Shown: positions 14,388 through 23,025, counted from the first letter of the stretch. The stretch: DNA of 23,025 nucleotides from Candidatus Nomurabacteria bacterium (GCA_028286705.1 JAQBRC010000022.1:1-23025); one strand, 5' to 3'. The notes: generated from the letters alone by a model not told the origin. Program-made: numbers and translations.

Positions 14388-15405
14388 GGTAGCTGTGTGC
14401 GGCATCTTCCTTGCCGTATTCTTTTTTTTGCATGACACTGCGCATGCAGCAACACTGAGTCTTAGTCCGAGCGGGGGCAGTTATGCAGTTGGAAAAACAA
14501 TTAGCGTACGAGTACTCGTAGGAAGTGGAGGGCAATCTATCAATGCGGTATCAGGTGTTGTGTCTTTTTCAAATGACACGCTTACCCTTACCGGCATTTC
14601 AAAAAGCGGTGTTATCACTTTGTGGGCCCAAGATCCAACGTATTCCAATAGTTCAAGCTCTGCTTCATTTCAGGGAGTCATCCTCAATGGATATAGTGGC
14701 GGAGCGGGAACAGTGGTAACGCTAACATTCAGGGCCAAGGCAGAAGGAGCGGCAACAGTTAGTATCTCCGGCTCAGGATCATCTGTGTTATTAAATGACG
14801 GTAAAGGAACGAACGTACTATCTGGCACCAGCGGTGCATCGTTTACTATTATTCGTACTAGCACCCCTCCGGCTACTCCCGAGCCAACTACGCCCGTTAC
14901 TGTTCCGACAGTTCCTGAAACACCAGTTACTCCTACAGTTCCATTGCTTACCCCAACCTTTACTGACTATGCTAATCCGCTATTGCCAGGAAACTTTGTG
15001 GTGGTGAAGGGAACTGGTTCTCCGAATAGTATTGTTACCATTACCTTTACCCAAGGCATGCCAGATGGCACCAATATGGTGAAGCAAGTATCTGTGCCAA
15101 CAACGGATACAGGTACCTTTGCTTACGTATCGGATGAAAAAGCATCCGAAGGAATCACCTATACACTGGTTGCAACCAATCAGGAGGGTCAACATACAGC
15201 ACCATTAGTGCTAAATGTGAAAAATAGCTGGTTATTTATAGCAACTGGTCTCATTGCAAGCATTATCGCTATCAAAATATCAGCATTACTCGCATTGTTG
15301 ATACTTTTGATCATCTCAGGATACCTTTTGTATCGAAATCACGTGCTCAAAAAGCGGCTGGAAATGGTAGTAGATCAGTTACGACAGAGTCCTCCGAAAT
15401 TGTAA
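14344..15405 (+). CDS. Second cohesin-type domain protein with P/T-rich stalk and membrane anchor
   Basis: 353 residues from ATG 14344 (MSFIKKVSTLRTFHK), chosen because it gives a standard signal peptide (KVAVCGIFLAVFFFLHDTAHA); this overlaps the end of the previous gene by 44 bases. Cohesin-type domain at about residues 36-165: LSLSPSGGSYAVGKTISVRV, INAVSGVVSFSNDTLTLTGI, SASFQGVILNGYSGGAGTVV, LTFRAKAEGAATVSISGSGS, VLLNDGKGTN. A Pro/Thr-rich stalk (TPPATPEPTTPVTVPTVPETP) of some 35 residues follows, then a beta domain (VVVKGTGSPNSIVTITFTQG, TYTLVATNQEG), one or two membrane helices (WLFIATGLIASIIAI, ALLALLILLIISGYLLY) and a basic cytoplasmic tail with a short amphipathic end. The previous gene has the same plan without the stalk, so the two are likely ancient paralogues. 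Last gene of the operon; terminator 3 bases after the stop. Confidence 0.88.
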   Translation: MSFIKKVSTLRTFHKVAVCGIFLAVFFFLHDTAHAATLSLSPSGGSYAVGKTISVRVLVGSGGQSINAVSGVVSFSNDTLTLTGISKSGVITLWAQDPTYSNSSSSASFQGVILNGYSGGAGTVVTLTFRAKAEGAATVSISGSGSSVLLNDGKGTNVLSGTSGASFTIIRTSTPPATPEPTTPVTVPTVPETPVTPTVPLLTPTFTDYANPLLPGNFVVVKGTGSPNSIVTITFTQGMPDGTNMVKQVSVPTTDTGTFAYVSDEKASEGITYTLVATNQEGQHTAPLVLNVKNSWLFIATGLIASIIAIKISALLALLILLIISGYLLYRNHVLKKRLEMVVDQLRQSPPKL

Positions 15406-15407
15406 GG

Positions 15408-15434
15408 AAAAATGCACATAATTGTGCATTTTTT
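15408..15434 (+). terminator. Terminator of the surface operon
   Basis: Perfect 11-bp stem (AAAAATGCACA at 15408-15418, TGTGCATTTTT at 15423-15433) with loop TAAT and a terminal run of six T's. It begins 3 bases after the stop of the last operon gene and separates it from the giant adhesin's promoter. The A-run makes it possibly bidirectional. Confidence 0.88.
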
Positions 15435-15455
15435 AATGTGTTGCGAGTAAAAAAA

Positions 15456-15464
15456 TGTTATAAT
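15456..15464 (+). promoter_or_regulatory. Extended -10 promoter of the giant adhesin gene
   Basis: TGT + TATAAT, a perfect extended -10, ends 20 bases before the ATG at 15485. Transcription is expected near 15471, giving a leader of about 14 bases, unlike the leaderless genes. No good -35 at 17 bases (ATGTGT); a TTGCGA lies only 12 bases away. Confidence 0.65.
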
Positions 15465-15471
15465 TTCAGGG

Positions 15472-15487
15472 CATTTCATACGAAATG
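15472..15487 (+). repeat. Inverted repeat pairing the start codon of the giant adhesin
   Basis: CATTTC-ATAC-GAAATG: a 6-bp stem with 4-base loop whose 3' arm ends in the ATG start codon. Because the predicted transcript begins at about 15471, the mRNA would open with this hairpin. It may damp translation or stabilise the 5' end; the stem is AT-rich and weak. Confidence 0.4.
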
Positions 15488-18400
15488 GAAAAATTTTTAA
15501 GCAAAAAACTGAGTATGGTATTTTCTCGTGTACGAACCTCTCGTATACATGTTTTTGCGGTGGGAATTTTAACCATCGGTATCCTTATTTTCGGACAAAC
15601 ATTTGCTGCAGCAGGCGTGCCGCAAGTGATCAATTTCCAGGGACGATTGCTCGACAATAGTAGCAACTTGCTTGGTGGGACATCTGGTACTAACTACTGT
15701 TTCCGTTTCTCCTTGTACGATGCAGCAACTGCTGGAACAAAGTTGTGGCCAGCAAGTACTCCTTCAACAATGACCCTCCCTGTTCGTGAAGGGGTCTTTG
15801 ATGCAAACATTGGTGACACCGGCGCAGGAGGGGATGCGCTAACGTATGATTTTCAGAGCAATGATTCTGTATACGTAAACGTTGAAGTGGCGACACAGAT
15901 TGGCGGATCTTGTAGCGGGGTAACATTTGAAACACTGAGTCCACGTCAGCGTGTTGTTTCTTCTGGCTATGCAATCAACTCAGGTACAGTTGGGGGATTC
16001 AGTGCTGCACAGTCTGCAGCAGGAAATCAAATTCCTGTACTGACAAGTGGCGCATTGGTGCTTGGTGACGGAGCGGCTGCAATCAAAGCCACAGGTACCA
16101 CCGCATTCACCATTCAAGGTGGAGGTGCAACAGGCAATCTGCAATTTTTCAGCAGCTCCAACACCCTCGACAGTTCAGGCAACCTTACACTTGCAGGAGG
16201 AGTAACAACAACTGCCCTAAGTATTGGATCCCTAACAGGAATATTGAAGGCAACTGCTGGGGTTGTATCTGCAGTGAATACAACAGGTTCAGGAAATGTT
16301 GTTCTTGCAACTTCTCCTACACTTGTTACCCCCGTGCTTGGTGTAGCAACTGCAACTTCAATTAACGGGCTTTCAATCACAGCTAGTACAGGCATCCTCA
16401 CCATTGCAAATGGAAAGACACTTACTGCAAGTAACTCACTTACTCTTGTGGGTACTGATGGTTCAACCTTGAATATTGGAACAGGCGGAACATTGGGAAC
16501 TGCAGCGTATACCAACACGACAGCCTATGAAGTACCCCTGACTTTTTCTACGGGTCTTACTCGTACCACAAATACCATCACCGTTAACACTTCTCAGAAT
16601 ATTCTAAAACTTTCAAACCTCAGCACTAATGGCAGCGTGCAAACATCGGGAGGGGATGGAACGCTTTCAGTTATTGCAAATACAGGTACAGGAAACAATG
16701 TGCTTGCTAGTGCTCCAACTATTACTAACCCAGTTATTACCAACATCAACCCCGGTGCTGATTTCACTATCACTCAGAACGCCGTGGTGGCATTTACTTC
16801 CGTGGAGACTGGAGCGGTGGCGAATACACTATATTTGAAAACGGGTAGTGTCGGTATCGGTACCACTACTCCAGCATCGCTCCTCTCTGTCGGTGCAACG
16901 TCACAATTCCAGGTTAACTCAAGCGGCGCAATTGTTGCGGCAACCGGCGTTGCTTCCTCCGGAACAGTTACGTTCTCCGGCCTTACGGCTGGTGGATTGC
17001 TGAAGGCGGGAGCCGGTACCGGTACCCTTTCCATTGCTGTTCCCGGAACCGACTACGCTCTTGCAACGGGGAGTACCTCATATATTCAAAATGGAACATC
17101 TGTGCAATCATCAGCTAACTTCAATATCGACGGCACAGGTACTGCCGGCACCGCGCTTTCCACCCCAACGATTTATAACGGAAGCACTTCGACCAATACG
17201 CTGACATTGAAGAACTATTCGGGTGCAAGCACCGGTTTTGTTATTGACGCCAATGGAGTGACCGCAGGAGGGGGAGGAAGCACTACCAATACGACAATCA
17301 AGTCCGGTCAAACATTTATTGATCCGTCGTCAAACCCTATCGGCGTCTATTCAATACCAACATTTAGCTATACATCAGGAAATAGCGCCAATTCCAACTA
17401 TGGCATAGTCTCTTCTCCTGTTATTGCCGCAGGAAATAATAAGAACATTACGGGTGCTCTTGGCTTTACCGGTGTCTACTCAACACCAGCAATTACTGCT
17501 GGCGCAACGGGCACCATTACTAATACGGCTATTATCTATGCGTCAATGGCGAATTCGTCAGCGATGAATATTTCTAACGCTTACGGTATTCGTTTCTCGG
17601 GTATTTCTAACACCGGCGGTGGTACTATCACGGGAGCTGCTGCACTCGCATTAGGTGCTCTTACACAAGGGACGAACAATACATATGTTTTGGTTGGTAC
17701 GAACATTATTCCGACCGGCAACTGGTCAATGTATTCGTCGACGGCAAACCCCTCGTTCCATAGCGGCAACCTGCAGTTAGGAAGCGCCACTGCCACGGCA
17801 GGGGCGGAGAAGCTGCAGGTGACGGGCACAGCATCCATCTCCTCCACCCTGTTGCTTGGAGGCGCCTTAACCGGAACAACGGGGACATTCTCTACTAATG
17901 TCAGAGGAGTAAGCGCTCGCTTCGGAGACAACTCTCAGGTTCCTGACAAGACATTGGATGTCATAGGTACCATGGCATTGGGCGATGCTTCTAATGCTTC
18001 TCTTACCATTCAAACTGGTAATTCTACGACAGCCACGGCGAGATTTCTTATAAATCAAAATATATCGGGCGGGACAAATATACTAATGCAAGGACAAGCT
18101 GGTGGTGGGGGTAATCCTTCAAATCCTACTATTTATTTTGGAGATGCTAATAAGGCATATGCATCTATAGGCGGCACATTCGATAGCGGCGGACCATCAC
18201 TCTATGGTCACCTTGGTTTTTATACCACCCCAGACAATACCACAACTGCCTTAACTGAACGTATGCGCATAGATCAAAACGGCAGCGTCGGCATCGGCAC
18301 CACATCGCCGTCGTCCCTCTTCTCCGTCGGATCAACCTCACAGTTCCAGGTCAACTCGTCAGGGGCTATTGCTGCAGCCACTGGTATAACATCCTCCGGA

Positions 18401-21400
18401 ACAGTCACATTCTCCGGCCTCACCGCTGGCGGGCTAGTAAAGGCCGCTGCTGGTACGGGGGTGCTCTCTCTTGCAGTCGTTGGAACCGACTACGCCGCGG
18501 CGACCGGCAGCACCGCGTACATCCAGAACGGAACTTCCGCGCAAACCTCATCGAATTTTAATATTGACGGCAACGGGACAATCGGAGGGAATTTTGCGGT
18601 GACGGGAACACAGACGTTTACTGGCAATACGAGAATGAATGGAAACGTGGCGATTGGTGCTGCTCCGACTGCAGATGCACTCGATATCCGATCTACACTC
18701 AATGGCGGATCCAATGTCTATGGAGTATTCGTTGGATCAACATACGGCAATGCGGTTACTTCGTTTGTCAGAGGATTTGGAACTGCATTAGTCATTTCAG
18801 CAGGAGGAACTGTTGGAGATGTGCAACACTACATTGCTCAGCAGGGAAATTTCAATAGCGTTGTTCCTACGCGACAAGCCGGTTTCTATGTTCACAGCTC
18901 TTTAACAGGAGCTACGAATAACTATGGTTTCCAAGGAACGATAGCAAGTGGGACAGGTAGATGGAACTTGTATATGGATGGAACTGCTTCAAACTACATG
19001 AACGGCACCACTCTCATCGGATCTGCAACTGACAATACCACCGGCAGCAAGCTCCAGGTCACTGGAGGAGTTACCATTACAAGCAACCTCTCTGTGGGCT
19101 ATGGGTTGACTACTGGCCAGCAGGGAGTTGCCATCAGAGGAGGAAATACTGGTAGTGGAGACGGTGCATATACCGCGTATTACAACGGAGGTTCGCAAAT
19201 AGGTGCTATCGGTAACTACAGCACCCAAAGCGGGGGAGCCTATGACGGGCGGTTCGGCCTTGCAGCAGGAAGTGGTATCTATACCTTCAATCGATTTATT
19301 GTATTAGGAGCATCCGATGATGGCATCAATGCCCTGCAAGTCACCGGTACTGAAGCACTCACTTCTATTCCTGCAGCATCATCGGGACTCTCGTTTTTGA
19401 CATCATCATTGCTGGGCAGCGGGCAGCTCCAATACCGCACTCCAGCACAAGTGCTTTCCGATATCGGTGCTGCACCTTCAAGCGGCAGTACTTCGTATAT
19501 TCAGAATGGCACATCAGCGCAAACAAGCAGCAATTTCAATATTGACGGCACAGGCACAATAGGCACAGCGCTTTCAGTGCCGACAATCTATAATGGTGCA
19601 ACGTCAACCAATACCCTTACCCTTAAAAACTATTCGGGTGCAAGCACCGGTTTTGTTATTGACGCAAATGGCATGACAGCCGGTGGTGGATCCAGCACGT
19701 CGGGTGTGCTATTTAAGACCGCAGCCACTTCATCAAACACCAGTTCAGAGATCGGGTTTTATGATACAAACTCCTATGTCACTACTACCAATAGAAATAT
19801 AAATCTCTATAACTTTGTCGCTCAAAACTCCATTGGTGCTGCAAATACTGGCAATATAACAGGAATATATGGACAAGTAGGTTTATATATTGCCCCTACT
19901 ATGTTGGCTGGAGCAACGGGTACATTATCTTCTAGATCTGGTATTGTGCATGATTGGAGCAATGCCTCTTCTATGCCCATTACATCAGGATATAGCTATA
20001 GGTTAGCCAGTATAAATAATGCAGGAGGGGCAACTATTGGTGGCTTTGCAGGAATCGCCTTAAACGCTCTCACAATAGCAACCAACAATACCTACATTCT
20101 TACTGGTACGAACACTATTCCGACGGGGAACTGGAACATCTACTCCTCAACTGCAAACCCCTCGTTCCATAGCGGCAACCTGCAGTTAGGAAGCGCCACT
20201 GCCACGGCAGGGGCGGAGAAGCTGCAGGTTACCGGAAGTGCGAGCATTAGCAGTAATTTATTGGTTACCGGCAGCGTCGGCATCGGCACGACAACCCCCG
20301 GCTCGATGCTCTCCGTTGGCTCGACCTCCCAGTTCCAGGTCAGCTCCGGCGGCGCGATCGCGGCAAGCACGGGTATCAATACGTCTGGCGGCTATACTCA
20401 AACAGGCACGACTGCCAATACTTTTACAGGAATATCATCATTTCTTTCTTCCAGTACGGGTTCATTTATAGAACCCCTGACAATATTGGCGGCAAACAAT
20501 ACTACTGCGGGAAACGCCACAGAATTAACGATGGGAGTAGCAACATCAGGCTTTAACGCGACAGAATTACGTTTCGTTTACCAATCAGCCGGTAGTTCTA
20601 GTAACAGAACGGATTTCGGATTTAGTTCTGTCAGTACTCCAATAATGAGCTATCTTGGAACCGGCAACGTCGGAATTGGGACGATAACCCCCGGCTCCGC
20701 ATTGCAGGTGAACGGGGGCGCGGCCATCGGCTACTCAGCTTCCACTGCGGCACCGACGAACGGCTTGGCTGTTAGTGGAAGTTCAACATTTGGTGGTATA
20801 GCAACATTCAATAATCAATTAATAGCACAAACAGGTTCAACAGGGCTTTTAATTGGGGGTAGTGCAGGACTAGGATTTGGAGGTATATGGTCAAATGGGG
20901 TAACGCAATCTGGAACGAACTACTCGTTCTTAACGAATGGCGTTGCAACCATTCTTAATGGCTCAGCCAATATTTATTTGAGTGTTAACAATTCCCCGGT
21001 AGTTACACTGGGTGCTAGTGGTACTGCGATTACAGGTAATCTTAGTGTTACAGGCAGCGTCGGTGTCGGGACGACGAGCCCTAGTACTTTGATAGGTAAC
21101 GCGGGCCCTGTTTTGGAGGTTGCATCTACAGGTAATACAAACAGTGTTCTTGTTATATCAAACGGAGCAACAGCTAACAGCTCGAACGGCTCATATATTG
21201 AGGCTCGATCCACTGCCACCTTGTCAGGGGGTATTGCTGCGTTAGGGCGAATGGGATGGGGTAGAGGAGCCGATGTCACTGCAGGAAAAATAAGTAGTAG
21301 TTTTAGCATACAATTAAACAATGACGGTACTGTGATTGTACCCTTCTCAATTACCTCGACTGGCTTCGTCGGTATCGGCACGACCAATCCTGGCGCAAAA

Positions 21401-23025
21401 CTCGATGTTAATGGTGATGCGCACATCAACACCCTTACTATTGGTCTTGGCGGTAGTGCGATCGCTCAAAATACGGCACTTGGATTTAGCTCCCTAAATG
21501 TTAATACTACAGGCGCATATAATGTCGGTGTTGGATACGAAGCATTGTTTGCAAATACCACAGGGCTTGGAAATACGGCTGTTGGTGGTCTTGCGTTATT
21601 CACCAATGTTATAGGACAGAATAATACTGCAATTGGGGCAAGTGCAATGCAAAACGGAACGGGCGTAAACAATACCGTCGTGGGTTCTGGTGCCGGTTTT
21701 ATTAGCGGTCTTACTTCTGGCAATACTAATACGTTCCTAGGGTATAATTCTGGTGTCGGCGTTACCTCTGGAAGCTTTAATACGTTTGTAGGGGTAAATA
21801 GTACCATTGGTAATGTTTCAAATTATATTGTTCTCGCTGATGGACAAGGAAACAACAGATTGGTGATTGATGGTAATGGCAATGCCGGGATAGGAACGGC
21901 GACTCCCGGATATAAATTAACTGTCAATTACGGAGGAACTGTTCCAACTTCGGCTGATAATACACAATTCCCTCTGGTTGTAAGCAATACAAGCTCCACT
22001 GGTTCTGTGACGAGAATAGCTATCGTTGCCGGAACAGCCTCTCAAGCACTTCTTAATTTTGGAGATTCAGGGAATGTAGCTATTGGGGGAATCAGTTATG
22101 ACAATACTGATGATTCCATGGCAATCAGAACGAATAATGCAGAATGGATGAGAATAACGAGTGGGGGGGGCGTCGGCATCGGCACGACAACCCCCGGCTC
22201 CACATTGCAGGTTAACGGTGGTGCCGCTATCGGCTACTCAGCTTCCACTGCGGCACCGACGAACGGCTTGGCTGTATCAGGACAGTCAAAGCTGGCCTTA
22301 CTTGCAGTCGGAGCAGCAACCGCGAGTCCGGTCACGTGGCAGTCTGGTGCAATCGATGGCTTGCAGGTTGGTAGTAGCGGTGCGTTTTGGTCAAATTCAA
22401 ATGGTGCCAACCAGTTAGGCTTGGCAAATAACTTTTATAGAAACTCGTCTGGCGTTAACACTTACATAACGTCAAACTCCTCCTCCCAGTTAGCTTTAAA
22501 CGGGGACGATTTTCAGTTGTATTTCGCACCAAGCGGTACTGCGGGGACTGGCATTACTTTTGGCAATGCCGTTTTTGACATTGATAAGTCAGGAAACATA
22601 ACAACTGTGGGCAATATAAGCTATGGTAACAGCTTGACGTTCAGAATTGGTAACGTAGGGGGAACTGGTGGAGCCGGCAAGATGACTCTTGCAGGAGGTA
22701 CGAGCGGTATCGATGTAGCGAGTGGGGGAGCTGTGACATTTACCAATACTACCAACACTAGTTTTGCGGGCTTCGTCGGCATCGGCAACATTGGACCTTC
22801 AACACTTCTCTATGTCGGTTCAGCTTCAGTAACAACAGGTACAACCGTCGCAACATTCCAGAATGCCGGTGGTACGTGTGCCATCGTTCCTTCAACTTCA
22901 GGTGGGGTAACCTGTTCATCTGACATGAACCTGAAGAAAAACATTACCACCATGTCTGACAATTCAACATGGAATTTTAACAACAACATCTCAGTTGAAA
23001 ATACTACAGTCCTTCAGAAGATCAT
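15485..23025 (+). CDS. Giant modular tail-fibre-like surface adhesin with S74 chaperone domain (3' end outside window)
   Basis: One uninterrupted frame of 2,513 codons, read by eye without a stop, still open at the window edge. N-terminus: basic [20 protein letters not shown], then a hydrophobic segment ending FAAA, a signal peptide or anchor. Residues ~45-165 ([50 protein letters not shown]) form the head domain common in bacterial tail-fibre-domain proteins. A long Gly/Ser/Thr/Asn-rich beta repeat region follows, with nine 'VGIGTT-P' type elements (codons at 16850, 18287, 20276, 20669, 21059, 21368, 21884, 22172, 22775) and three YIQNGTS modules. A YadA-head-like stretch lies at 21467-21803. 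The visible end, [11 protein letters not shown], opens an S74/endosialidase-type intramolecular chaperone. Such proteins fold as trimeric beta-helical fibres and cleave off the chaperone. Role inferred: attachment to a host or partner cell, or a prophage fibre; no other phage genes are visible. Confidence 0.92.
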   Translation, partial: MEKFLSKKLSMVFSRVRTSRIHVFAVGILTIGILIFGQTFAAAGVPQVINFQGRLLDNSSNLLGGTSGTNYCFRFSLYDAATAGTKLWPASTPSTMTLPVREGVFDANIGDTGAGGDALTYDFQSNDSVYVNVEVATQIGGSCSGVTFETLSPRQRVVSSGYAINSGTVGGFSAAQSAAGNQIPVLTSGALVLGDGAAAIKATGTTAFTIQGGGATGNLQFFSSSNTLDSSGNLTLAGGVTTTALSIGSLTGILKATAGVVSAVNTTGSGNVVLATSPTLVTPVLGVATATSINGLSITASTGILTIANGKTLTASNSLTLVGTDGSTLNIGTGGTLGTAAYTNTTAYEVPLTFSTGLTRTTNTITVNTSQNILKLSNLSTNGSVQTSGGDGTLSVIANTGTGNNVLASAPTITNPVITNINPGADFTITQNAVVAFTSVETGAVANTLYLKTGSVGIGTTTPASLLSVGATSQFQVNSSGAIVAATGVASSGTVTFSGLTAGGLLKAGAGTGTLSIAVPGTDYALATGSTSYIQNGTSVQSSANFNIDGTGTAGTALSTPTIYNGSTSTNTLTLKNYSGASTGFVIDANGVTAGGGGSTTNTTIKSGQTFIDPSSNPIGVYSIPTFSYTSGNSANSNYGIVSSPVIAAGNNKNITGALGFTGVYSTPAITAGATGTITNTAIIYASMANSSAMNISNAYGIRFSGISNTGGGTITGAAALALGALTQGTNNTYVLVGTNIIPTGNWSMYSSTANPSFHSGNLQLGSATATAGAEKLQVTGTASISSTLLLGGALTGTTGTFSTNVRGVSARFGDNSQVPDKTLDVIGTMALGDASNASLTIQTGNSTTATARFLINQNISGGTNILMQGQAGGGGNPSNPTIYFGDANKAYASIGGTFDSGGPSLYGHLGFYTTPDNTTTALTERMRIDQNGSVGIGTTSPSSLFSVGSTSQFQVNSSGAIAAATGITSSGTVTFSGLTAGGLVKAAAGTGVLSLAVVGTDYAAATGSTAYIQNGTSAQTSSNFNIDGNGTIGGNFAVTGTQTFTGNTRMNGNVAIGAAPTADALDIRSTLNGGSNVYGVFVGSTYGNAVTSFVRGFGTALVISAGGTVGDVQHYIAQQGNFNSVVPTRQAGFYVHSSLTGATNNYGFQGTIASGTGRWNLYMDGTASNYMNGTTLIGSATDNTTGSKLQVTGGVTITSNLSVGYGLTTGQQGVAIRGGNTGSGDGAYTAYYNGGSQIGAIGNYSTQSGGAYDGRFGLAAGSGIYTFNRFIVLGASDDGINALQVTGTEALTSIPAASSGLSFLTSSLLGSGQLQYRTPAQVLSDIGAAPSSGSTSYIQNGTSAQTSSNFNIDGTGTIGTALSVPTIYNGATSTNTLTLKNYSGASTGFVIDANGMTAGGGSSTSGVLFKTAATSSNTSSEIGFYDTNSYVTTTNRNINLYNFVAQNSIGAANTGNITGIYGQVGLYIAPTMLAGATGTLSSRSGIVHDWSNASSMPITSGYSYRLASINNAGGATIGGFAGIALNALTIATNNTYILTGTNTIPTGNWNIYSSTANPSFHSGNLQLGSATATAGAEKLQVTGSASISSNLLVTGSVGIGTTTPGSMLSVGSTSQFQVSSGGAIAASTGINTSGGYTQTGTTANTFTGISSFLSSSTGSFIEPLTILAANNTTAGNATELTMGVATSGFNATELRFVYQSAGSSSNRTDFGFSSVSTPIMSYLGTGNVGIGTITPGSALQVNGGAAIGYSASTAAPTNGLAVSGSSTFGGIATFNNQLIAQTGSTGLLIGGSAGLGFGGIWSNGVTQSGTNYSFLTNGVATILNGSANIYLSVNNSPVVTLGASGTAITGNLSVTGSVGVGTTSPSTLIGNAGPVLEVASTGNTNSVLVISNGATANSSNGSYIEARSTATLSGGIAALGRMGWGRGADVTAGKISSSFSIQLNNDGTVIVPFSITSTGFVGIGTTNPGAKLDVNGDAHINTLTIGLGGSAIAQNTALGFSSLNVNTTGAYNVGVGYEALFANTTGLGNTAVGGLALFTNVIGQNNTAIGASAMQNGTGVNNTVVGSGAGFISGLTSGNTNTFLGYNSGVGVTSGSFNTFVGVNSTIGNVSNYIVLADGQGNNRLVIDGNGNAGIGTATPGYKLTVNYGGTVPTSADNTQFPLVVSNTSSTGSVTRIAIVAGTASQALLNFGDSGNVAIGGISYDNTDDSMAIRTNNAEWMRITSGGGVGIGTTTPGSTLQVNGGAAIGYSASTAAPTNGLAVSGQSKLALLAVGAATASPVTWQSGAIDGLQVGSSGAFWSNSNGANQLGLANNFYRNSSGVNTYITSNSSSQLALNGDDFQLYFAPSGTAGTGITFGNAVFDIDKSGNITTVGNISYGNSLTFRIGNVGGTGGAGKMTLAGGTSGIDVASGGAVTFTNTTNTSFAGFVGIGNIGPSTLLYVGSASVTTGTTVATFQNAGGTCAIVPSTSGGVTCSSDMNLKKNITTMSDNSTWNFNNNISVENTTVLQKI
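17213..17250 (+). repeat. 38-bp direct repeat, copy 1
   Basis: Identical to 19628-19665; it encodes the '[12 protein letters not shown]' segment. It lies inside a longer diverged module beginning with YIQNGTS at about 17089. Confidence 0.85.
17744..17820 (+). repeat. 77-bp perfect direct repeat, copy 1
   Basis: Identical over 77 bases to 20153-20229, 2.4 kb downstream in the same frame; encodes [14 protein letters not shown] followed by [12 protein letters not shown]. No mismatch, including at third codon positions, so the copies are recent or kept alike by gene conversion. Confidence 0.95.
19628..19665 (+). repeat. 38-bp direct repeat, copy 2
   Basis: Second copy of 17213-17250, in the same frame and the same module order (YIQNGTS module just upstream). 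Confidence 0.85.
20153..20229 (+). repeat. 77-bp perfect direct repeat, copy 2
   Basis: Second copy of 17744-17820. The sequence just upstream ([10 protein letters not shown] versus [10 protein letters not shown]) is similar at protein level but diverged at DNA level. Confidence 0.95.
20275..20304 (+). repeat. 30-bp direct repeat over a [10 protein letters not shown] element, copy 1
   Basis: Identical to 22171-22200. Notably GC-rich compared with flanking adhesin segments. Confidence 0.85.
20726..20772 (+). repeat. 47-bp perfect direct repeat, copy 1
   Basis: Identical to 22229-22275; encodes [16 protein letters not shown]. Part of a longer imperfect repeat starting at the VGIGT element at about 20669. 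Confidence 0.92.
21467..21803 (+). other. YadA-head-like repeat region within the giant adhesin
   Basis: Encodes successive short units of the type NTALGxxSL / NTTGxxNTAVGGxAL / [10 protein letters not shown] / [10 protein letters not shown] / NTFLGYNSG / NTFVGVNS, about 12-22 residues each. These alternate small hydrophobic and Asn/Thr/Gly residues as in left-handed beta-roll head repeats of trimeric adhesins and related fibre proteins. This suggests a collagen-binding-like or structural head within the fibre; binding specificity cannot be told. Confidence 0.7.
22163..22170 (+). repeat. G8 homopolymer tract inside the giant adhesin
   Basis: Eight consecutive G's in the coding strand (codons AGT GGG GGG GGC). 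Gain or loss of one G would shift the frame upstream of the S74 chaperone, so it is a possible slippage site. Confidence 0.8.
22171..22200 (+). repeat. 30-bp direct repeat over a [10 protein letters not shown] element, copy 2
   Basis: Second copy of 20275-20304, directly after the G8 tract. Confidence 0.85.
22229..22275 (+). repeat. 47-bp perfect direct repeat, copy 2
   Basis: Second copy of 20726-20772. Together with the VGIGT element before it, this marks a duplicated module of about 100 bases. Confidence 0.92.
22913..23025 (+). other. Start of the S74 / intramolecular chaperone (endosialidase-type) domain
   Basis: Residues 2477-2513 read [11 protein letters not shown] and continue to VLQKI. 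The family hallmark is a Ser-Asp followed after three residues by Lys: Ser2479-Asp2480 with Lys2484 here. In phage endosialidase-type chaperones this Ser/Lys pair carries out self-cleavage after trimer folding. The rest of the domain lies beyond the window. Confidence 0.85.

Noticed and set aside
3..15405. Genetic code 25 (UGA as glycine)
   Set aside because: No in-frame TGA is found in any gene, and all proteins are complete under the standard bacterial code.
15690..22418. Long open frames antisense to the giant adhesin (for example 16114-16518, 17581-17931, 20974-21432, 21466-21807)
   Set aside because: They mirror the low-complexity Gly/Ser/Thr/Asn coding strand, giving Pro/Val/Ala-rich translations without domains, promoters or consistent starts; the plus frame is uninterrupted and has recognised domains.
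15485..23025. CRISPR array or tandem satellite
   Set aside because: The repeats are in frame, irregularly spaced (about 290-2,000 bases) and coding; there are no short palindromic repeats with uniform spacers.
15485..23025. Prophage region
   Set aside because: The fibre-like gene alone suggests it, but no integrase, capsid, terminase or lysis gene is seen in the window, and the protein carries an N-terminal signal-type segment. It remains open beyond the window edge.

Overview
ORGANISM. The window looks like the chromosome of a member of the Candidate Phyla Radiation (Patescibacteria), most likely a Parcubacteria-type lineage. This is an inference from: unusually short versions of conserved enzymes (PheS without its N-terminal coiled coil, PheT without its EMAP/OB domain, a 343-residue glucose-6-phosphate dehydrogenase), very tight gene packing, almost no Shine-Dalgarno sequences, and a large set of lineage-typical cell-surface proteins. 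The standard code (table 11) fits: no TGA is needed as sense. However, none of the 18 stop codons in the window is TGA either. LAYOUT. (1) 1-1360: the C-terminus of an AI-2E/UPF0118-type permease, then rarA. (2) 1363-1785: a small secreted protein on the minus strand with a near-consensus promoter and its own terminator. (3) 1791-5158: a VKOR-family disulfide-forming membrane protein, tRNA-His placed 10 bases before an ABC exporter gene, and a compact zwf. (4) 5175-6376: msrA and msrB, a 43-residue Lmo0937-type membrane protein missed by length cut-offs, and a perfect 36-base palindromic terminator. (5) 6378-7135, minus strand: a DUF1328 small membrane protein and a DUF1697 protein. (6) 7153-10593: trhO (tRNA U34 hydroxylation), pheS and pheT, overlapping or nearly touching. 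(7) 10605-15434: a five-gene surface operon: an FnIII/WxL-like secreted protein, a DUF916-like membrane-anchored protein, a dockerin protein and two membrane-anchored cohesin-type proteins, closed by a terminator. (8) 15456-23025: one open frame of at least 2,513 codons encoding a giant modular tail-fibre-like adhesin that reaches an S74 autoprocessing chaperone domain and runs off the window. HOW IT FITS TOGETHER. The right half is devoted to the cell surface. The cohesin/dockerin genes sit side by side in one operon and could build a surface-tethered complex by cohesin-dockerin docking, next to a WxL/DUF916-like pair and a giant probably trimeric fibre. The left half has translation genes (tRNA-His, trhO, pheST) and thiol/oxidation genes (VKOR, MsrA, MsrB). 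VKOR could make the disulfides that the few Cys pairs of the dockerin protein and the giant fibre would need. TRANSCRIPTION. Several genes carry a -10 hexamer exactly 6 bases (once 7) before the ATG, often with a TGn extension, which predicts leaderless mRNAs. Two of them, the VKOR gene and the surface operon, share the identical 9-mer TGTTACACT at the same spacing. No insertion sequence, CRISPR array, rRNA or origin was seen, and no gene-free stretch exceeds about 120 bases.
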